Shown: positions 1 through 12,513, numbered from the stretch's first letter. The stretch: DNA of 64,000 nt from Phoronis australis (GCA_002633005.1 NMRA01000002.1:1579023-1643022); one strand, 5' to 3'. Numbers and translations are program-made. The notes: a model not told the origin generated them from the letters alone.

Positions 1-736
1 TTAAAAATCCCCTCACAGGACATAAGAGTCAAGTCGAAAGTAATCAGACAAAATACTATTTACCCGTCATGACGGCTAATTCTGTTGACAACAAAATGGC
101 TGGTTATTATTATTATAGGGGCAGAATTCTAATTACAGAATGACTCAGCCACCTTACCGACGTTCCCTAATCCTCACCTGATGGGGAATTCCAGGTCGTT
201 TTGTTTGAATACTTTTGGTTTGTGCTATACCTGGCTGCTTTGCATCAGCCAAAGAAGTTTATTAAAAAGACAGCTGTTTAATTACCAATCAGTAATGAAC
301 ACATGAGGTTACTGCCAGAAAATAGTTTACAGGGCATGCACAATAACTATGTTTCTAGAAAGTAAACATAACCCTGTAGGGGCAGTCAGCATGAGGAGAA
401 AGCCACCATCTGTTTAGGTACTTAAAACAACCGTGTGAAAATTGTACATGTGAACGCAGTAATACAACGTCATGTAACTGCTTAACAATTCATATGGGTA
501 AAAAATCCTGACAGAACTTTTTTGACAGAATGAAAAAGCTGTCCTTGGCATTGACCGACAAATTAAGTTTAACTAATTTTTCAAATTTGACAACAATGCT
601 TGCACACAAAAAGTGGGTAACAATAATTGCAAGTCCAGAATTTTTGGGCTCATCTGCCACAGAGGTGAGTCAAAGGTAATGAAAATGATTTGACTAAAAG
701 TTATTCGATTATTAAGAAATCCAAGCAGTGACTCAC
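1..736. other. Left-edge part of a NUP85 intron
   Basis: This stretch lies downstream of the last visible NUP85 exon on the minus strand. I looked for the next NUP85 exon, which should continue the helical solenoid, and found no splice-bounded reading frame that fits. I see AT-rich intron sequence and nothing else I can name. Confidence 0.5.
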
Positions 737-3700
737 TCTACAAATAGTCAACAGGTGCTCATCCTGTTCAAAATAGCCATCTTCAAAACGTGCCAGTGCT
801 TCGTCCTGCCAGTGACGCCACCTCAAGTCAAACTCACCAACTGACTGACTGCCGAATGACTGGAATGGAAGCTGAAGTTAGCCACAACTACGATATTTCA
901 AGTCTCAAAAATATCTCAAACTGACCTAAAATTTTTCTGGACTTATGACCAATTAAAATGTCAGAATAGATTTATCAAATTAAGTTGCAAATAACTTTGT
1001 AGGCTTTGTTCATAGCTTAAAAAACTGTAGCCATGGCAACAGAATTTGACAAACAAGTCAAAAGCATTCTGTACAACTTTTAGAAGTAAGATGTATTTAT
1101 TTAGGCTAAAATCTATTCAATATTACAACACTTCTCTAAACGCTAAAAAAAACTGGCAGCTACTGAGTGAACAACCATACAATTAAACATTACCCAGCCC
1201 AGGTACCTGGATTTTTACAGTGAGAGAGTACATGACTCAAACAAGGGAAGACAATATTTTGTCCTCTCTGAATCGTGTGGTATGTATTAAAATGAAGTAC
1301 CAGTGTTTCAAAGTCTTCATTCAAGTCACGAGATTGTTATCATACCTCTGTGTAGGTCATGAGGCCGAAAACAATTGTATGAGAGAAATGATATTTAGCG
1401 TTGAATCTGTCACACACATACAGCAATCAACTGATAAAAGCGGAAAAGATATACTATTGAAACACAACCACATTTAGAAAAACAGGTAAAGAATATCTGT
1501 ACTCACAGAAAACTGTGGCATTTTTCTTAATAAATTTATTAGGGTCCTGAACATCTCTGTGCCTGCAGCAGAGTGCGAGTCCAGCAACTTGACAGCTTGG
1601 TCGATCTGGCCTCGCAGAACAAAGGTATGCACCTGCAACAGGACCAAGCATAAATATCCTAATAATTAGACTGGTAACTCCCTCTGGTGGTCTGATGCAC
1701 AAACACCCTATTGATAGCCAAAAGGCTTTCAATGCATAAAATGACGAGCCCTCAAGTCAATCTATCGAGCCTGGTTTAAAGCAATCAAGAATTATCAGTT
1801 CTTCTATCATGTTGCTGTCACCAGTGATAGCATGGTAATGGTGATGATGGCAATAATAGGACAGGTGGCCTCCTACCTTGAACATTTCTGTGTCTTGAAA
1901 GAGAGACGACGTTTCTAACTGTATAAATGCGTGCCTTGAGGTAATGACATGAGACCAACAGATGCACCGTAGCAAGCTCTAAATCTATTTAGATGTTAAA
2001 AAAGGGGGCCTTTAATCATTACCACCACCAGGTGAATATACAGTCCATGGTGTTGTCCACAAAAATTAAAGAATGAAACATAGGTGGTTATAGAGCATAT
2101 TCATATCCATAGCACTTGCCACTATAACAGCATTGTTACCTCAAGGCAAAGAAATGAGTTGACATGGCTTTACGACATCACTGAGAGAGTGAATACCTAC
2201 CGCAGCCCAGTAGTCATTGTGACTGTCAGGGTTGTCCTCCTGAAGAATGTCAGGCAACAGTCTCTCTGCTCCAGCAAAGTGTAACCTCAGCCAGTCAAGT
2301 AGCTTCACCATAAGGATACCACCTACAATACATAGTGTTGGGTGCTGACAACAGCACGTGTTTCTACAAGTTTTACAACTTCAGTTTGGCCAACTGAGAC
2401 AGACTTAAAAATAATTAAAATGGTCACTAGAGGGCCTGCGCACAATCTATCAAACCTGTCCAAAATTGGGAAGATGTCACCATTGTTAATTGAAACATAT
2501 TTGCCACATTTTGTAAAAATCAGGGAAGATACAGAGGCAAATGCAAAAAAAATGTGACCATGGAGATACAGAAGTAGTCGGCTCTGTCTGAAAGTCACTG
2601 TCAACTGCCAACAGTTTCTCGGGAACACAACTGCCAAACCTCAGAAACATCCTGCCAGCGGTTCAGGAGATACAGCAGCAGATGTCAGATGCCCAGACAG
2701 AAATGACGACATACATAAGAAATACCATCGGTATCACACAATAAGCCATCAGCCTCAGTGATTATGCCACACAACTATATCCACAAATGGCCATGTGGTC
2801 TCAGTGGTGATTTGTAATGCACTGCATTTAATAAGTACCCTGCCAATGTGATATAACTGTTATTATCCAACAGATAACTCTTATGCAAGCGGGCCCTCCT
2901 CAAGTTATTTAATAAGGACAAAGTAATATTAATTTAGTCTGTATTTTTGTTATTTATGATCTGAAGCCAAGATTGTCAAATTTTACAAATCTCAACTCAA
3001 AATTGACCAATATCAAACTATAAGTTTGAAATTTTATTGTTAGCAGCCCATTTAATTGGTCAGTTTATGACTCTAATAAAGTTTGGTGCCCCCAAAGCGT
3101 TCTATAATCTCATAAATTTCATCTAGGTGATGCTACAGTAATAAGCAGGTCAGACTCAATAATTACTAATGCACAACCAGATGTCTCCACAAACATCACT
3201 GCAGGTGAGTTTTCTAAACTCCTGTCTTAGCACAAGATGTCCATTACTCCAAATGATTTTTCCGAACACCTCACTTACCAGCAGGTGTCTCCACAAACAG
3301 TATTTGGGCCAGACTCCAGATGAGCTCAATTAATTCAAATAGCTGCAGTTGTTGTTCATAAACCCCAAGCTCGCCTGAGGTGCCTGTAAAAAGAAGTCAC
3401 TCTCTGAGCCATAATGAAACAACTCGTTTCAAACACAAAGCAACAAGTTTTAACACGTGTGTCCACTCTACTAAATGCACATAAAATAATGTGACGCAAA
3501 AGTGGAGCAATTTGAAATACTTAATCAGAAACTTTAAACTGTGATTCATCGTTGTCATGAATGAAAGGGATGGAAACACTGTTCTGTCATTAGAAATTTG
3601 CTGTAATGACAGTTCATTGTCAGTCATACTAGCTGTGAAGGGGACTAAAATGGCAGAGGTGGGGGTCTTTTGTCTGATTATGATTGGCATGTACCATTAA

Positions 3701-6700
3701 TAATAACTGTTTTATATTTTGTAAGATAGCCAGTAACTACGAGAGTGCCAGCTAGGGCCGTACCCATCGATTCCTTGAAATCATCTAAACAAGCCTTGAT
3801 GATAGACTGGTACTGACGGCCAAACTTGATGTACCTGAAATAGAATGTAGTAATTTATCATAACACCTCAGGTCCCTTGAAGTTCGAAAACCTTATACTT
3901 AGATTCTGAATCGTATTAACTCATCTCAAACTAATGTTAAGAGCTGGCATGACAGTATATTTGCATTCAGGGTCACTTGGTTGCATCTCGTATTTAATAA
4001 TAAAGCCAACAGCCATGAATTCAAAACACATCTGTCAGACATCTGAGCAAGAATTGGTGATTCGTGATAAAATCACAAAAACACAAAAATTATATTTTTA
4101 AAGCTTTGGTCAAATCTAATAACTTCAAACGTCTACACATTCCAACAATAATCCCATACATGCATTTTCAGCCATAAAATAATATTGTCCATTTAAAGAA
4201 AATCCCAGCCACCCTTTTGTTGGTAATGGAATAAAGAAACAGAATTTTCAAGTTTAGTGTCTGTCCATTAAAAATCACGTGTTGAGAAAAAATGTAATGA
4301 ACGTGATTATGAACACTTAAGATTCTGTGATCATTAGCAATTATAGATACATAAAATTCTATGGGTTCACTTCTAATACTTTAAAAATCATTTAAGAAAT
4401 TTGACCCTAGGTAACAAAACTATCCTATTATCTTACTTTCCACTGTTCCACACTTCTAAACCCTTGAGTCAGGTTTCTAGCTCCTCAGCTCAGTTTTAAC
4501 AAATATAAATAAAGTTACATAAAAATGGTTCCAGATGATCAGTGCAATGGGCCCACATGCGCGGCCTGCGCACGTCTGCTACAACGTGTATCAGACTGCC
4601 TGCAATTATTTTTTATTTAATTATTACTTGGTGCTGCAGTTTCGATATAGCAATGATGTTGGGAACAGGTACACAACCCAGTGAGGACAAAACACTGCCA
4701 GTGAAACACTTTATTGATACTTTAACTTAGTATACGCATCAAATTAACTCTCACATGATGTTGGATAGTACTCACTGTTGCCTAGCAACATTGTTGCCTG
4801 GTTCACCAGACGATGGCACTTTTTGCAGCTGGAGAAACACGTCTGAAACACAAAGCAGGTTTAGTCATGCAGACATATCACATCTGATCTCAACATCGCA
4901 AGCAGGATGATCCGTTGAAATACATGCTGTAGAGGATGTCTAAATTTCAGTATCCACCATAATGCTGTGACTAGAATAGCATTCACCTGAAAGCACTTAA
5001 TTTACAAAATCTGGTCCACGAAAGAGAAAAATGTTCATACAAAGCATGACTTAAAACATGAGGGTGGTACAAATTTTTAAACAAAACATTTTTACCAGAA
5101 AGCGCCGAAACTCAACAAAAAGCTGAAAGTGTAATGTTTGCAAAAATTTGCTATTTATTGTCATAAATGACGTCATGGACAAGACTGTGTTTCTCACCAA
5201 ATATCTACAAAACAATGGAATCTAACTCTGAAAGAGTTTATCATCTGAAAGCAGGAGGCCTCTAGAATTTAATGTTTGACTCCACACCAATCTATCATTA
5301 ACTGAGTCGCGCAACCATGCTTTTGAAATATCTAGCAAAAAAGACACAATTATAGCAAAACAACAACCTCAATAACATGACCAAATTTATGTTGATATTA
5401 ACATTCAAGATGAAATCTCATAGTTTTTGAAATCGTCATCTCCTTCAAGTTTCATGCAAATTTTAATGTTTCTCTAGAAAATTCTTGAAGTTCCAATTTT
5501 CAATAGCCCTCATGCAAAAGTGGAACATTTTAAAAACAATTTTGGAGACAAATGCATTTCTGAGATATGTCGTATCCAAATTAGCCAAACCTGGTCATTT
5601 CCAGGGTTACACTTAACCGTAAATACACGACTAAATTTCATGAATCTCAGGCCGTAATTAGTAGTTGTAAAGCATATCATGATTATCAATACTGCGCAGT
5701 ACACAAACAACTGCAAATGGCCTACAGGTAATACTGCGCAGTACACAAACAACTGCAAATGGCCTACAGGTAATACTGCGCAGTACACAAACAACTGCAA
5801 ATGGCCTACAGGTAATACTGTGCAGTACACAAACAACTGCAAATGGCCTACAGGTAATACTGAGCAGTACACAAACAACTGCGAATGGCCTACAGGTAAT
5901 ACTGTGCAGTACACAAACAACTGCAAATGGCCAACAGGTAATACTGTGCAGTACACAAACAACTGCAAATGGCCTACAGGTAATACTGTGCAGTACACAA
6001 ACAACTGCAAATGGCCTACAGGTAATACTGCGCAGTACACAAACAACTGCAAATGGCCTACAGGTAATACTGTGCAGTACACAAACAACTGCAAATGGCC
6101 TACAGGTAATACTGTGCAGTACACAAACAACTGCAAATGGCCTACAGGTAATACTGTGCAGTACACAAACAACTGCAAATGGCCTACAGGTAATACTGTG
6201 CAGTACACAAACAACTGCAAATGGCCTACAGGTAATACTGTGCAGTACACAAACAACTGCAAATGGCCTACAGGTAATACTGTGCAGTACACAAACAACT
6301 GCAAATGGCCTACAGGTAATACTGTGCAGTACACAAACAACTGCAAATGGCCTACAGGTAATACTGTGCAGTACACAAACAACTGCAAATGGCCTACAGG
6401 TAATACTGTGCAGTACACAAACAACTGCAAATGGCCTACAGGTAATACTGTGCAGTACACAAACAACTGCAAATGGCCTACAGGTAATACTGTGCAGTAC
6501 ACAAACAACTGCAATGGCCAACAGGTAATACTTACTGTGTGAGTCATTGACGAGCTTCCTACTGATAGGTGAGTGCATGTCTGTGTCCCACTGCACCTGG
6601 TGGATGTATGGCTGGTCTGTGGTCATCCGTGGACTCCCATCTTGACAAAATAGTTATCAAATAAGGCATGGGAAATTATGTTAGAGGTTTTTGACCAAAT

Positions 6701-9700
6701 CTTTGAGAAATAATGAATCTAAGATTGCCATGGCATTCCATGACTGGTTTTCCTCAACTTAAGTGGATCGGATAGACAATGTCATCACTGTCAATGACAG
6801 AAATACAGATGACATCTTGGAAACTTCCCCTGTACATCCCTTTCTGACCCCTCACAATGACACAAGTGTCTCCATACACCTTATTCAAATAGTCGCCGTT
6901 TTAAAAGTGAGCGTCTTTTTAGGTGTTAAAAACAATGCATTCTTCGCTTAATCACAGTGCAAAGCGTGATTTTTTTCCACGTGCCTCGTTGTATTTATAT
7001 CTCAAATGCATTGTTTTTTAAACCTAAAAAGAGGCTCACTACTAAAATGGCGACTGGGTGAATAAGGTGTATTCACTTAAATGGAAGAAAGTCGTGACGC
7101 GACTTGCATCGAATCATCATTCCATGTGCATGCTTCACGCAAGCCTCATTGCTGCAATGGTTCTTGGTTTATACTTCTCATCTTTGTGCAATTAACGCAT
7201 TGTACACCTGACCAAGTTTTATACCCAGCCCCAAGCACTGCAATTCATGAATTCTAACTCAAGAATGATGGCTGTTACTACCAGAATATGTTAACGATGG
7301 AAAATCTTTAAATGTTCATATTCAAATAATGTTACTGCTACTGGTCCCAACAAGACGATTGGAGATACATATTACTCAAGGTTTATCACACTTTATTATA
7401 GCAAAGTGCTGCATCTTTCAATTTCAGCTATTGACTATGTGCCCTGTTTGGATTTTCCTGCCTTCTTATAATTTGTTTAGACAGCAAATGGTTATCTGTT
7501 TTCTTTCCAGACCTCTTAAATTTGGTTTAGGCAATCAGTTTTTACAATCTTAGCTATGAGGGGATCGATCTGCCTCAAGAAATGTTAGATGACCCCACAG
7601 CTCATGGTGCCGTGTGAAAATGCAACAACTAAACGATCTAGCCACTGATTCATTCAATTTTTCTCGCCTTGGCATGAGCTCTCAGTTCAGATATGCTTCA
7701 CTTTAGTCAGTCAGCTCAGCTCAGCACAGCTCAGCCTATAGCTATCTGTCTGTGCTGGCTCTTAATCCCAAAAATTCCTTTCAAATTCTTCCAATTCTGT
7801 CACTGTCTCGTTAAAAATTCGTTGTGCAAGCAGCATTTAGTCTATCAAGAACATGGGTTGTTGCTTGGTATGTAGCACAAGAAATGATACCAACTGTAGC
7901 AAAAGCTGTCAAAGATAAACCGTTCGCTATTAATACACTAGTTATATCAAGTGTTCATCAGTGTATCTATTTTGCTTGGTATGTAGCACAAGAAATGATA
8001 CCAACTGTAGCAAAAGCTGTCAAAGATAAACCGTTCTCTATTAATACACTATTTATACCAAGTGTTCATCAGTGTATCTACTTTGTCTGGTAGAAGAATT
8101 CAAGGGTTCAGAATCACTTAGATACGACTAACAAAAGCTTCACTTTTTCAATGAAAATACATTTAGCATTTGATCGAGTAAATTAAAGAATTAAAAACTT
8201 TTTTTTTCTTTACAGTGTCAAGACCATGATTTAAATCAAACAGAATTTACTCATTCTTGGAAAGATTTTCTAAAATGCAGGAAACAAGGCTAGCTCAAAA
8301 TATAAGAAATATAGTCAGTCCAAAACCCCCAATGTACAGAGACACACCTTTCTTCTTTTGAGCGCGCAGAGAAAACTGATAACTACAAACTATGAGATCT
8401 TCAGTCAAGACAGCTCAGTTGACTACACTACCTTGTCTTGGCTTGCCAGTCCCTCCATACAGGTACAACTTGTTGCCCAGCCCCCATTGTGACTTGAGAC
8501 CTATGAGACACTCAGGACCTGGGATGGCCTAGGCAATAATTAAAATGACAACCGTTATGAATAATTGTAGCACGAGTGCTTTTTACATATATATTATAAA
8601 ATATACCCGATTGCAAATTATGAAAATATTGATACCTGTTTTTGCAAATCAAGTTTTAAGTTTAATCAAGTTTTAATCTAAAAGTGAAGGATGTCACAGC
8701 AAAACAATGGAAGCCAGGTCATTTTCAGGTCCTGGATTATGAGAACTAGTTTTATACCAGTTATTCAGTGGAGAAAACTGGTTCTCAAAAAGCGGGTACC
8801 CCTGTAAGTGACTTTTACCCAGAGGCGGATCTACGGGGGGGGTTCAGGGGGTTTAAACCCCCCCCTCGGGCCAGGACCCAAAAATTAAAAAAACAAAAAA
8901 CAAAACAAAAACGTCTCCAGCAAAACNNNNNNNNNNNNNNNNNNNNNNNNNNNNNNNNNNNNNNNNNNNNNNNNNNNNNNNNNNNNNNNNNNNNNNNNNN
9001 NNNNNNNNNNNNNNNNNNNNNNNNNNNNNNNNNNNNNNNNNNNNNNNNNNNNNNNNNNNNNNNNNNNNNNNNNNNNNNNNNNNNNNNNNNNNNNNNNNNN
9101 NNNNNNNNNNNNNNNNNNNNNNNNNNNNNNNNNNNNNNNNNNNNNNNNNNNNNNNNNNNNNNNNNNNNNNNNNNNNNNNNNNNNNNNNNNNNNNNNNNNN
9201 NNNNNNNNNNNNNNNNNNNNNNNNNNNNNNNNNNNNNNNNNNNNNNNNNNNNNNNNNNNNNNNNNNNNNNNNNNNNNNNNNNNNNNNNNNNNNNNNNNNN
9301 NNNNNNNNNNNNNNNNNNNNNNNNNNNNNNNNNNNNNNNNNNNNNNNNNNNNNNNNNNNNNNNNNNNNNNNNNNNNNNNNNNNNNNNNNNNNNNNNNNNN
9401 NNNNNNNNNNNNNNNNNNNNNNNNNNNNNNNNNNNNNNNNNNNNNNNNNNNNNNNNNNNNNNNNNNNNNNNNNNNNNNNNNNNNNNNNNNNNNNNNNNNN
9501 GTTGTTTTGTGAAGTTTTATCACGTGTTAAGCAGTGGCCCGAAACTTTCTTCGGCGAATCCGGGAATTTACAAAAGTGGCCGAAAGTGTTAGCCAATGAA
9601 ACGCGTCAAAGATCGATTCTGCATATCCCATGTTCACGCGACTTGCTTACAAGTCATCGGGAGGGTTGTTCTCGGTTAGAGTTCTTTTGAACTTGGATTT

Positions 9701-10310
9701 GGCAACAACCAAATAACGGTCGGATTAACAAGAGCTGCTTTGTATTTGCCTTGTATCTGTTGAGAAGTGTAAAAACTCAGCTCGCATTCGTTGGAAATTC
9801 CAGGTCGCATTTTGCGACTTGATACGAGCTGACAAAAATCTCAGCTCGCATTTCCAAATTTCAGGTCGCAAATGCGACCTGCAGCTCGTTATGTCGAGCC
9901 CTGACTTAGATAGGACTAACAAAAGCTTCACTTTTTCAATGGAAATACATTTAGCATTTGATCGAGTAAATTAAAGAAAACCTTTTTTGTTTCTTTACAG
10001 TGTCAAGACCATGATTAAAATCAAACAGAATTTACTCATTCTTGGAAAGATTTTCTAAAATGCAGGAAACAAGGCTAGCTCAAAATATAAAAAAATTTAG
10101 GGGAAGTCAGTCCAAAACCCCCAATGTACAGAGACACACCTTTCTTCTTTTGAGCGCGCAGAGAAAACTGATAATTACAAACTATGAGATCTTCAGTCAA
10201 GACAGCTCAGTTGACTACACTACCTTGTCTTGGCTTGCCAGTCCCTCCATACAGGTACAACTTGTTGCCCAGCCCCCATTGCGACTTGAGACCTATGAGA
10301 CACTCAGGAC
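737..10310 (-). CDS. NUP85: NUP85, nuclear pore Y-complex subunit, N-terminal half (partial)
   Basis: NUP85 is a scaffold nucleoporin of the Y (Nup107-160) complex at the nuclear envelope. Coding exons in transcript order are 10224-10310 (or its twin 8432-8518), 6536-6640, 4776-4842, 3764-3834, 3279-3383, 2201-2322, 1507-1632 and 737-859. All junctions have AG/GT sites and the phases join without a break. The product reads WGLGNKLYLYG (beside the vertebrate WGPG segment), then SRKLVNDSH, VFLQLQKV, YIKFGRQYQSIIKACLDD, ELIELIWSLAQILFVE, GILMVKLLDWLRLHF, VLRGQIDQAVKLLDSH and EFDLRWRHWQDEAL, in the same order as human NUP85 as I recall it. The donor of exon 3764-3834 (GTACGG) is the least certain boundary. 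The first coding exon is unresolved (candidate at 13545-13581) and the C-terminal half is off the window. The start of this span is therefore the first securely assigned exon, not the initiator. Confidence 0.9.
5697..6535. repeat. 42-bp minisatellite, about 20 copies, in a NUP85 intron
   Basis: There are nineteen full units of 42 bp and one shortened unit, nearly identical (most differ only at a TGTG/TGCG/TGAG site). The array ends exactly at the donor of NUP85 exon 6536-6640; the last unit merges into GTAAGTATTACCTG of the intron. Because 42 is a multiple of 3, the array is open in several frames on both strands, which produces long artificial ORFs of a repeated 14-residue unit. On the NUP85 strand each unit carries a cryptic acceptor (ATTTGCAG) followed 18 nt later by a possible donor (A|GTATTA). 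Confidence 0.97.
7861..8082. repeat. Tandem duplication of 111 bp
   Basis: Two adjacent copies, 7861-7971 and 7972-8082, differ at only a few positions. The unit length is a multiple of three, so a plus-strand frame stays open through both and reads a 37-residue repeat beginning WYVAQEMIPTVAKAVKD. It lies in a NUP85 intron, antisense to that gene. I do not recognise the peptide. Confidence 0.9.
8114..8819. repeat. Copy A of a ~0.7-kb segmental duplication containing a NUP85 exon
   Basis: This block matches 9902-10610 almost base for base over about 700 bp, in the same orientation, with scattered substitutions and small indels. It contains the 87-nt NUP85 exon at 8432-8518 and, at its right end, a hairpin whose arms are versions of AGAACCAGTTT. 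Copies A and B are separated by the 574-N assembly gap. Confidence 0.95.
8432..8518 (-). CDS. NUP85: NUP85 duplicated exon, copy A (87 nt)
   Basis: The acceptor reads CCATCCCAG and the donor G|GTAGTG. The exon starts with two bases of a split codon and ends with one, so it is symmetric (phase 1-1) and can be skipped, used or repeated without a frameshift. It encodes PECLIGLKSQ and then the WGLGNKLYLYG segment. The protein is identical to copy B at 10224-10310; the two differ by a synonymous TCA/TCG change. Its last base G joins AT of exon 6536-6640 to make GAT. Confidence 0.8.
8820..8926. repeat. Fragment of the G/C-tract GGCGGATCTA element
   Basis: This starts with AGGCGGATCTACGGGGG and runs into paired G and C tracts, as in the elements at 12352, 38515 and 47119, and then an A-rich tract that leads into the assembly gap. 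The low-complexity tracts probably caused the gap. Confidence 0.6.
8927..9500. other. Assembly gap (574 N)
   Basis: This is a run of 574 N. It sits between the two copies of the NUP85 exon duplication, so the local order and the copy number are not secure. ORFs drawn through it are meaningless. Confidence 1.
9762..9900. repeat. Two tandem units with internal palindromes (CAGCTCGCATT family)
   Basis: Two degenerate units each run from CTCAGCTCGCATT through AGGTCGCA to GCGAC and AGCT. They include the palindrome AGGTCGCAAATGCGACCT. The block lies directly left of duplication copy B. It has no coding potential that I can see. Confidence 0.65.
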
Positions 10311-10610
10311 CTGGGATGGCCTTGGCAAAAATTAAAATGACAACCGTTATGAATAATTGTAGCACGAGTGCTTTTTACATATATATTATACAATATACCT
10401 GATTGCAAATTATGAAAATATTGATACCTGTTTTTGCAAATCAAGTTTTAAGTTTAATCAAATTTTAATCTAAAAGTGAAGGATGTCACAACAAAACATT
10501 GGAAGCCAGGTCATTTTCAGGGCCTGGATTATGAGAACCAGTTTGATACCTGTTATTCAGTGGAGAAAACTGGTTCTCAAAATGTGGGTACCTCTGTAAG
10601 TGACTTTTAC
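9902..10610. repeat. Copy B of the ~0.7-kb segmental duplication
   Basis: This is the direct repeat of 8114-8819 and contains the second copy of the 87-nt NUP85 exon (10224-10310). See copy A for the description. The copies differ at scattered sites across the block (for example GATACGACT against GATAGGACT near the left end). Confidence 0.95.
10224..10310 (-). CDS. NUP85: NUP85 duplicated exon, copy B (87 nt)
   Basis: This is the second copy of the 87-nt exon, with an intact acceptor (CATCCCAG) and donor (G|GTAGTG) and no stop or frameshift. It encodes the same 28 whole codons as copy A. In transcript order it is upstream of copy A, so a transcript could include either copy or both, if the duplication is real and not an assembly artefact. 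Confidence 0.75.
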
Positions 10611-11527
10611 CACTTATGACGTTGCAACACAGTAGCTTATCAATGCCACAGCTTTTGAAATCTGGTTCACATTCACAAAATAATGCTTATTCCTTTACTC
10701 ATTCGTATTGATTACGGAATATTTACAGAAGAGCCGTCGCCACCATTCACTATGAAACCTAGTCTACCTAAAAAATCAATGAACTCCATTCAGTACGTTC
10801 CTTTGGGTATGGTACTACGGTTGACCTCAAAACATGAACCAAGACAATGCCCATCAAAGTTGGTGCAAAAGGAGTCTTTAAACATGCACTTCATTTTTAC
10901 ACACCACTTGAATTATGAAACAAAAATACATTAAGCTACGGAAACTGGGCATATGAATTTCCTTGTCATGACCCATTTCAACAACAGAAATGTGGTCGAA
11001 TGGAAGCCATCAACTTTTGGAAAAGGACATGAACAGTTCAGTACTATGATTTCTGAAATGTTTTCTTGATGTGCAATTGCTCTTTGTAGCCATGAAAATA
11101 AAAAGCTGTAATCGATAAGCCAAAATTCGAGTCTGCTTTTGTAAGGGTAAGGGGTCAAGTTTTGATTTTGTTTTCTGTTGAATAGCCTTACACGTGGAAA
11201 TGCAGTTGATAGTTTGGTACAATTTTCAAATTGGCATGACAGAAGATAGTATTTATGATCAAGCCACTGGAATCAAACTCTTAACAAGTCTTTTTCAAGT
11301 TGTTGATACATATAAAAGAATCACTCAATCCTGTAATCAGTTTTTCTTCTTCCACAAGGTTAGCATACATTTCACAACAAATTATTGGAGTTGAATTCAC
11401 TTCGTTGCAAGTGCTTACTATTTTATTACTAGCAGCCACGTTTTTTAAGTTCCCAAGAAAAATGATGTTACACTGTTGTCCACTTCAACAACTGTAGCGG
11501 GAATGAATAATAAGTAATTTCAAAGAC

Positions 11528-11612
11528 TTTGGTTTTCCATTTTCAAAAATGTCATATTCCCTGCCGCACGCAGTGTAAAAATGGTCAGTTGCCAATTTGG
11601 GCAACTGAACGA
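11528..11612. repeat. Dispersed ~85-bp hairpin element, copy 1
   Basis: This reads TTTGGTTTTCCATTTTCAAA through CAGTTGCCAATTTGGGCAACTG and ends CTGAACG. The core is a perfect stem of eight bases (CAGTTGCC/GGCAACTG) with a six-base loop. A reverse-complement copy lies at 60887-60976 inside ARPC1 intron 1. No coding capacity. Confidence 0.8.
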
Positions 11613-12351
11613 AGGACAGTTCAAGAAAAATTTTGATTACCGGAGTATTTGTTCGAGTTGGAAGGAATTAAAAGACATCAACAGCGCGTCCCTCTGGCTC
11701 TATATGCGCAAAATGTATAGCATAGCAACATGACTTTAATGATTTAATCAGTGAGAGGCATAATTCACCAAAACATTTCAGGCATATGGAAAGCCTATGG
11801 GATGGCCACCGTCTCTACTGCTAGTTGAGGCGATGGTACTGCCCAGGTGAATGTCCCGACTCCCTTTCCCATTCCCATTCCACTGCAGACCAGCAGTAGG
11901 GAGGACAACGTTTTTTTAATTTTTTTTATAATACCCATGTGTCATACATTTTTGAAAAGCCCTTGGTGTGAGAAATGAAATGGTGCAAAAATCAGAAAAA
12001 TTGGATGAGCGGTTGACGAGAAAATGGCCGATGAAACACGACGATTATGCGTAAAATATCTGCCTTTTTACATAATTTCGTAAAAAATTAAAGAATATAC
12101 ATGTGCTGCATATAAAAAGATTCGTCTCATTGAGACAAACATGGTGGTATGTAGTATATAAAATTTGGATCGATTTCTACAGAGATATTGCTGTTTAAGT
12201 TGTTGTTGTAGCATATAGAACAGGCTCATCATGTTTGATGAAAACAATGGATTACACAACTCAAAAGGTAAAGAGCAAAGACACCACATCAGCTCAGAAA
12301 TAAATACATCTGAGCTAGGAGGAAATTTCACATCAAATCACAAGATCACAT

Positions 12352-12513
12352 TGGTGGATTTGGGGGGGGCAAGGGGGCCTGACCCGTGGCCCCCCTAAAA
12401 CTGCCATATTTCATTTGGCAGTTTGAGGGTGCAAATATCTTACGGGTAAAATCCTGCGTAATACTCTGCCCTGCACCCCCCTCCTATCTAAAAATCCTAG
12501 ATCTGCCCCTGAA
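12352..12513. repeat. G/C-tract element of the GGCGGATTT...CAAAATCCTGGATC family
   Basis: This opens with TGGTGGATTTGGGGGGG, has paired G and C tracts, a TTCATTTGGCAGTTTGAGGG segment and an AATACTCTGCCCTG segment, and closes with AAAAATCCTAGATCTGCCCCTG. Related copies or fragments are at 8820, 25095, 38515-38900 and 47119. The ends (CAGTGGCGGAT and ATCCGCCACTG in better copies) are inverted repeats, so this is probably a non-autonomous DNA element. Confidence 0.7.

Noticed and set aside
5697-6535. CRISPR array
   Set aside because: The array has no variable spacers; whole 42-bp units are nearly identical, and the genome is eukaryotic.
5510-6626. Long ORFs of 287-345 codons on both strands through the 42-bp array
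   Set aside because: They exist only because 42 is a multiple of three and the unit lacks stops. They overlap a true NUP85 exon and splice donor and have no family resemblance.
8768-9596. ORFs of over 200 codons on both strands
   Set aside because: They run through 574 undetermined bases.
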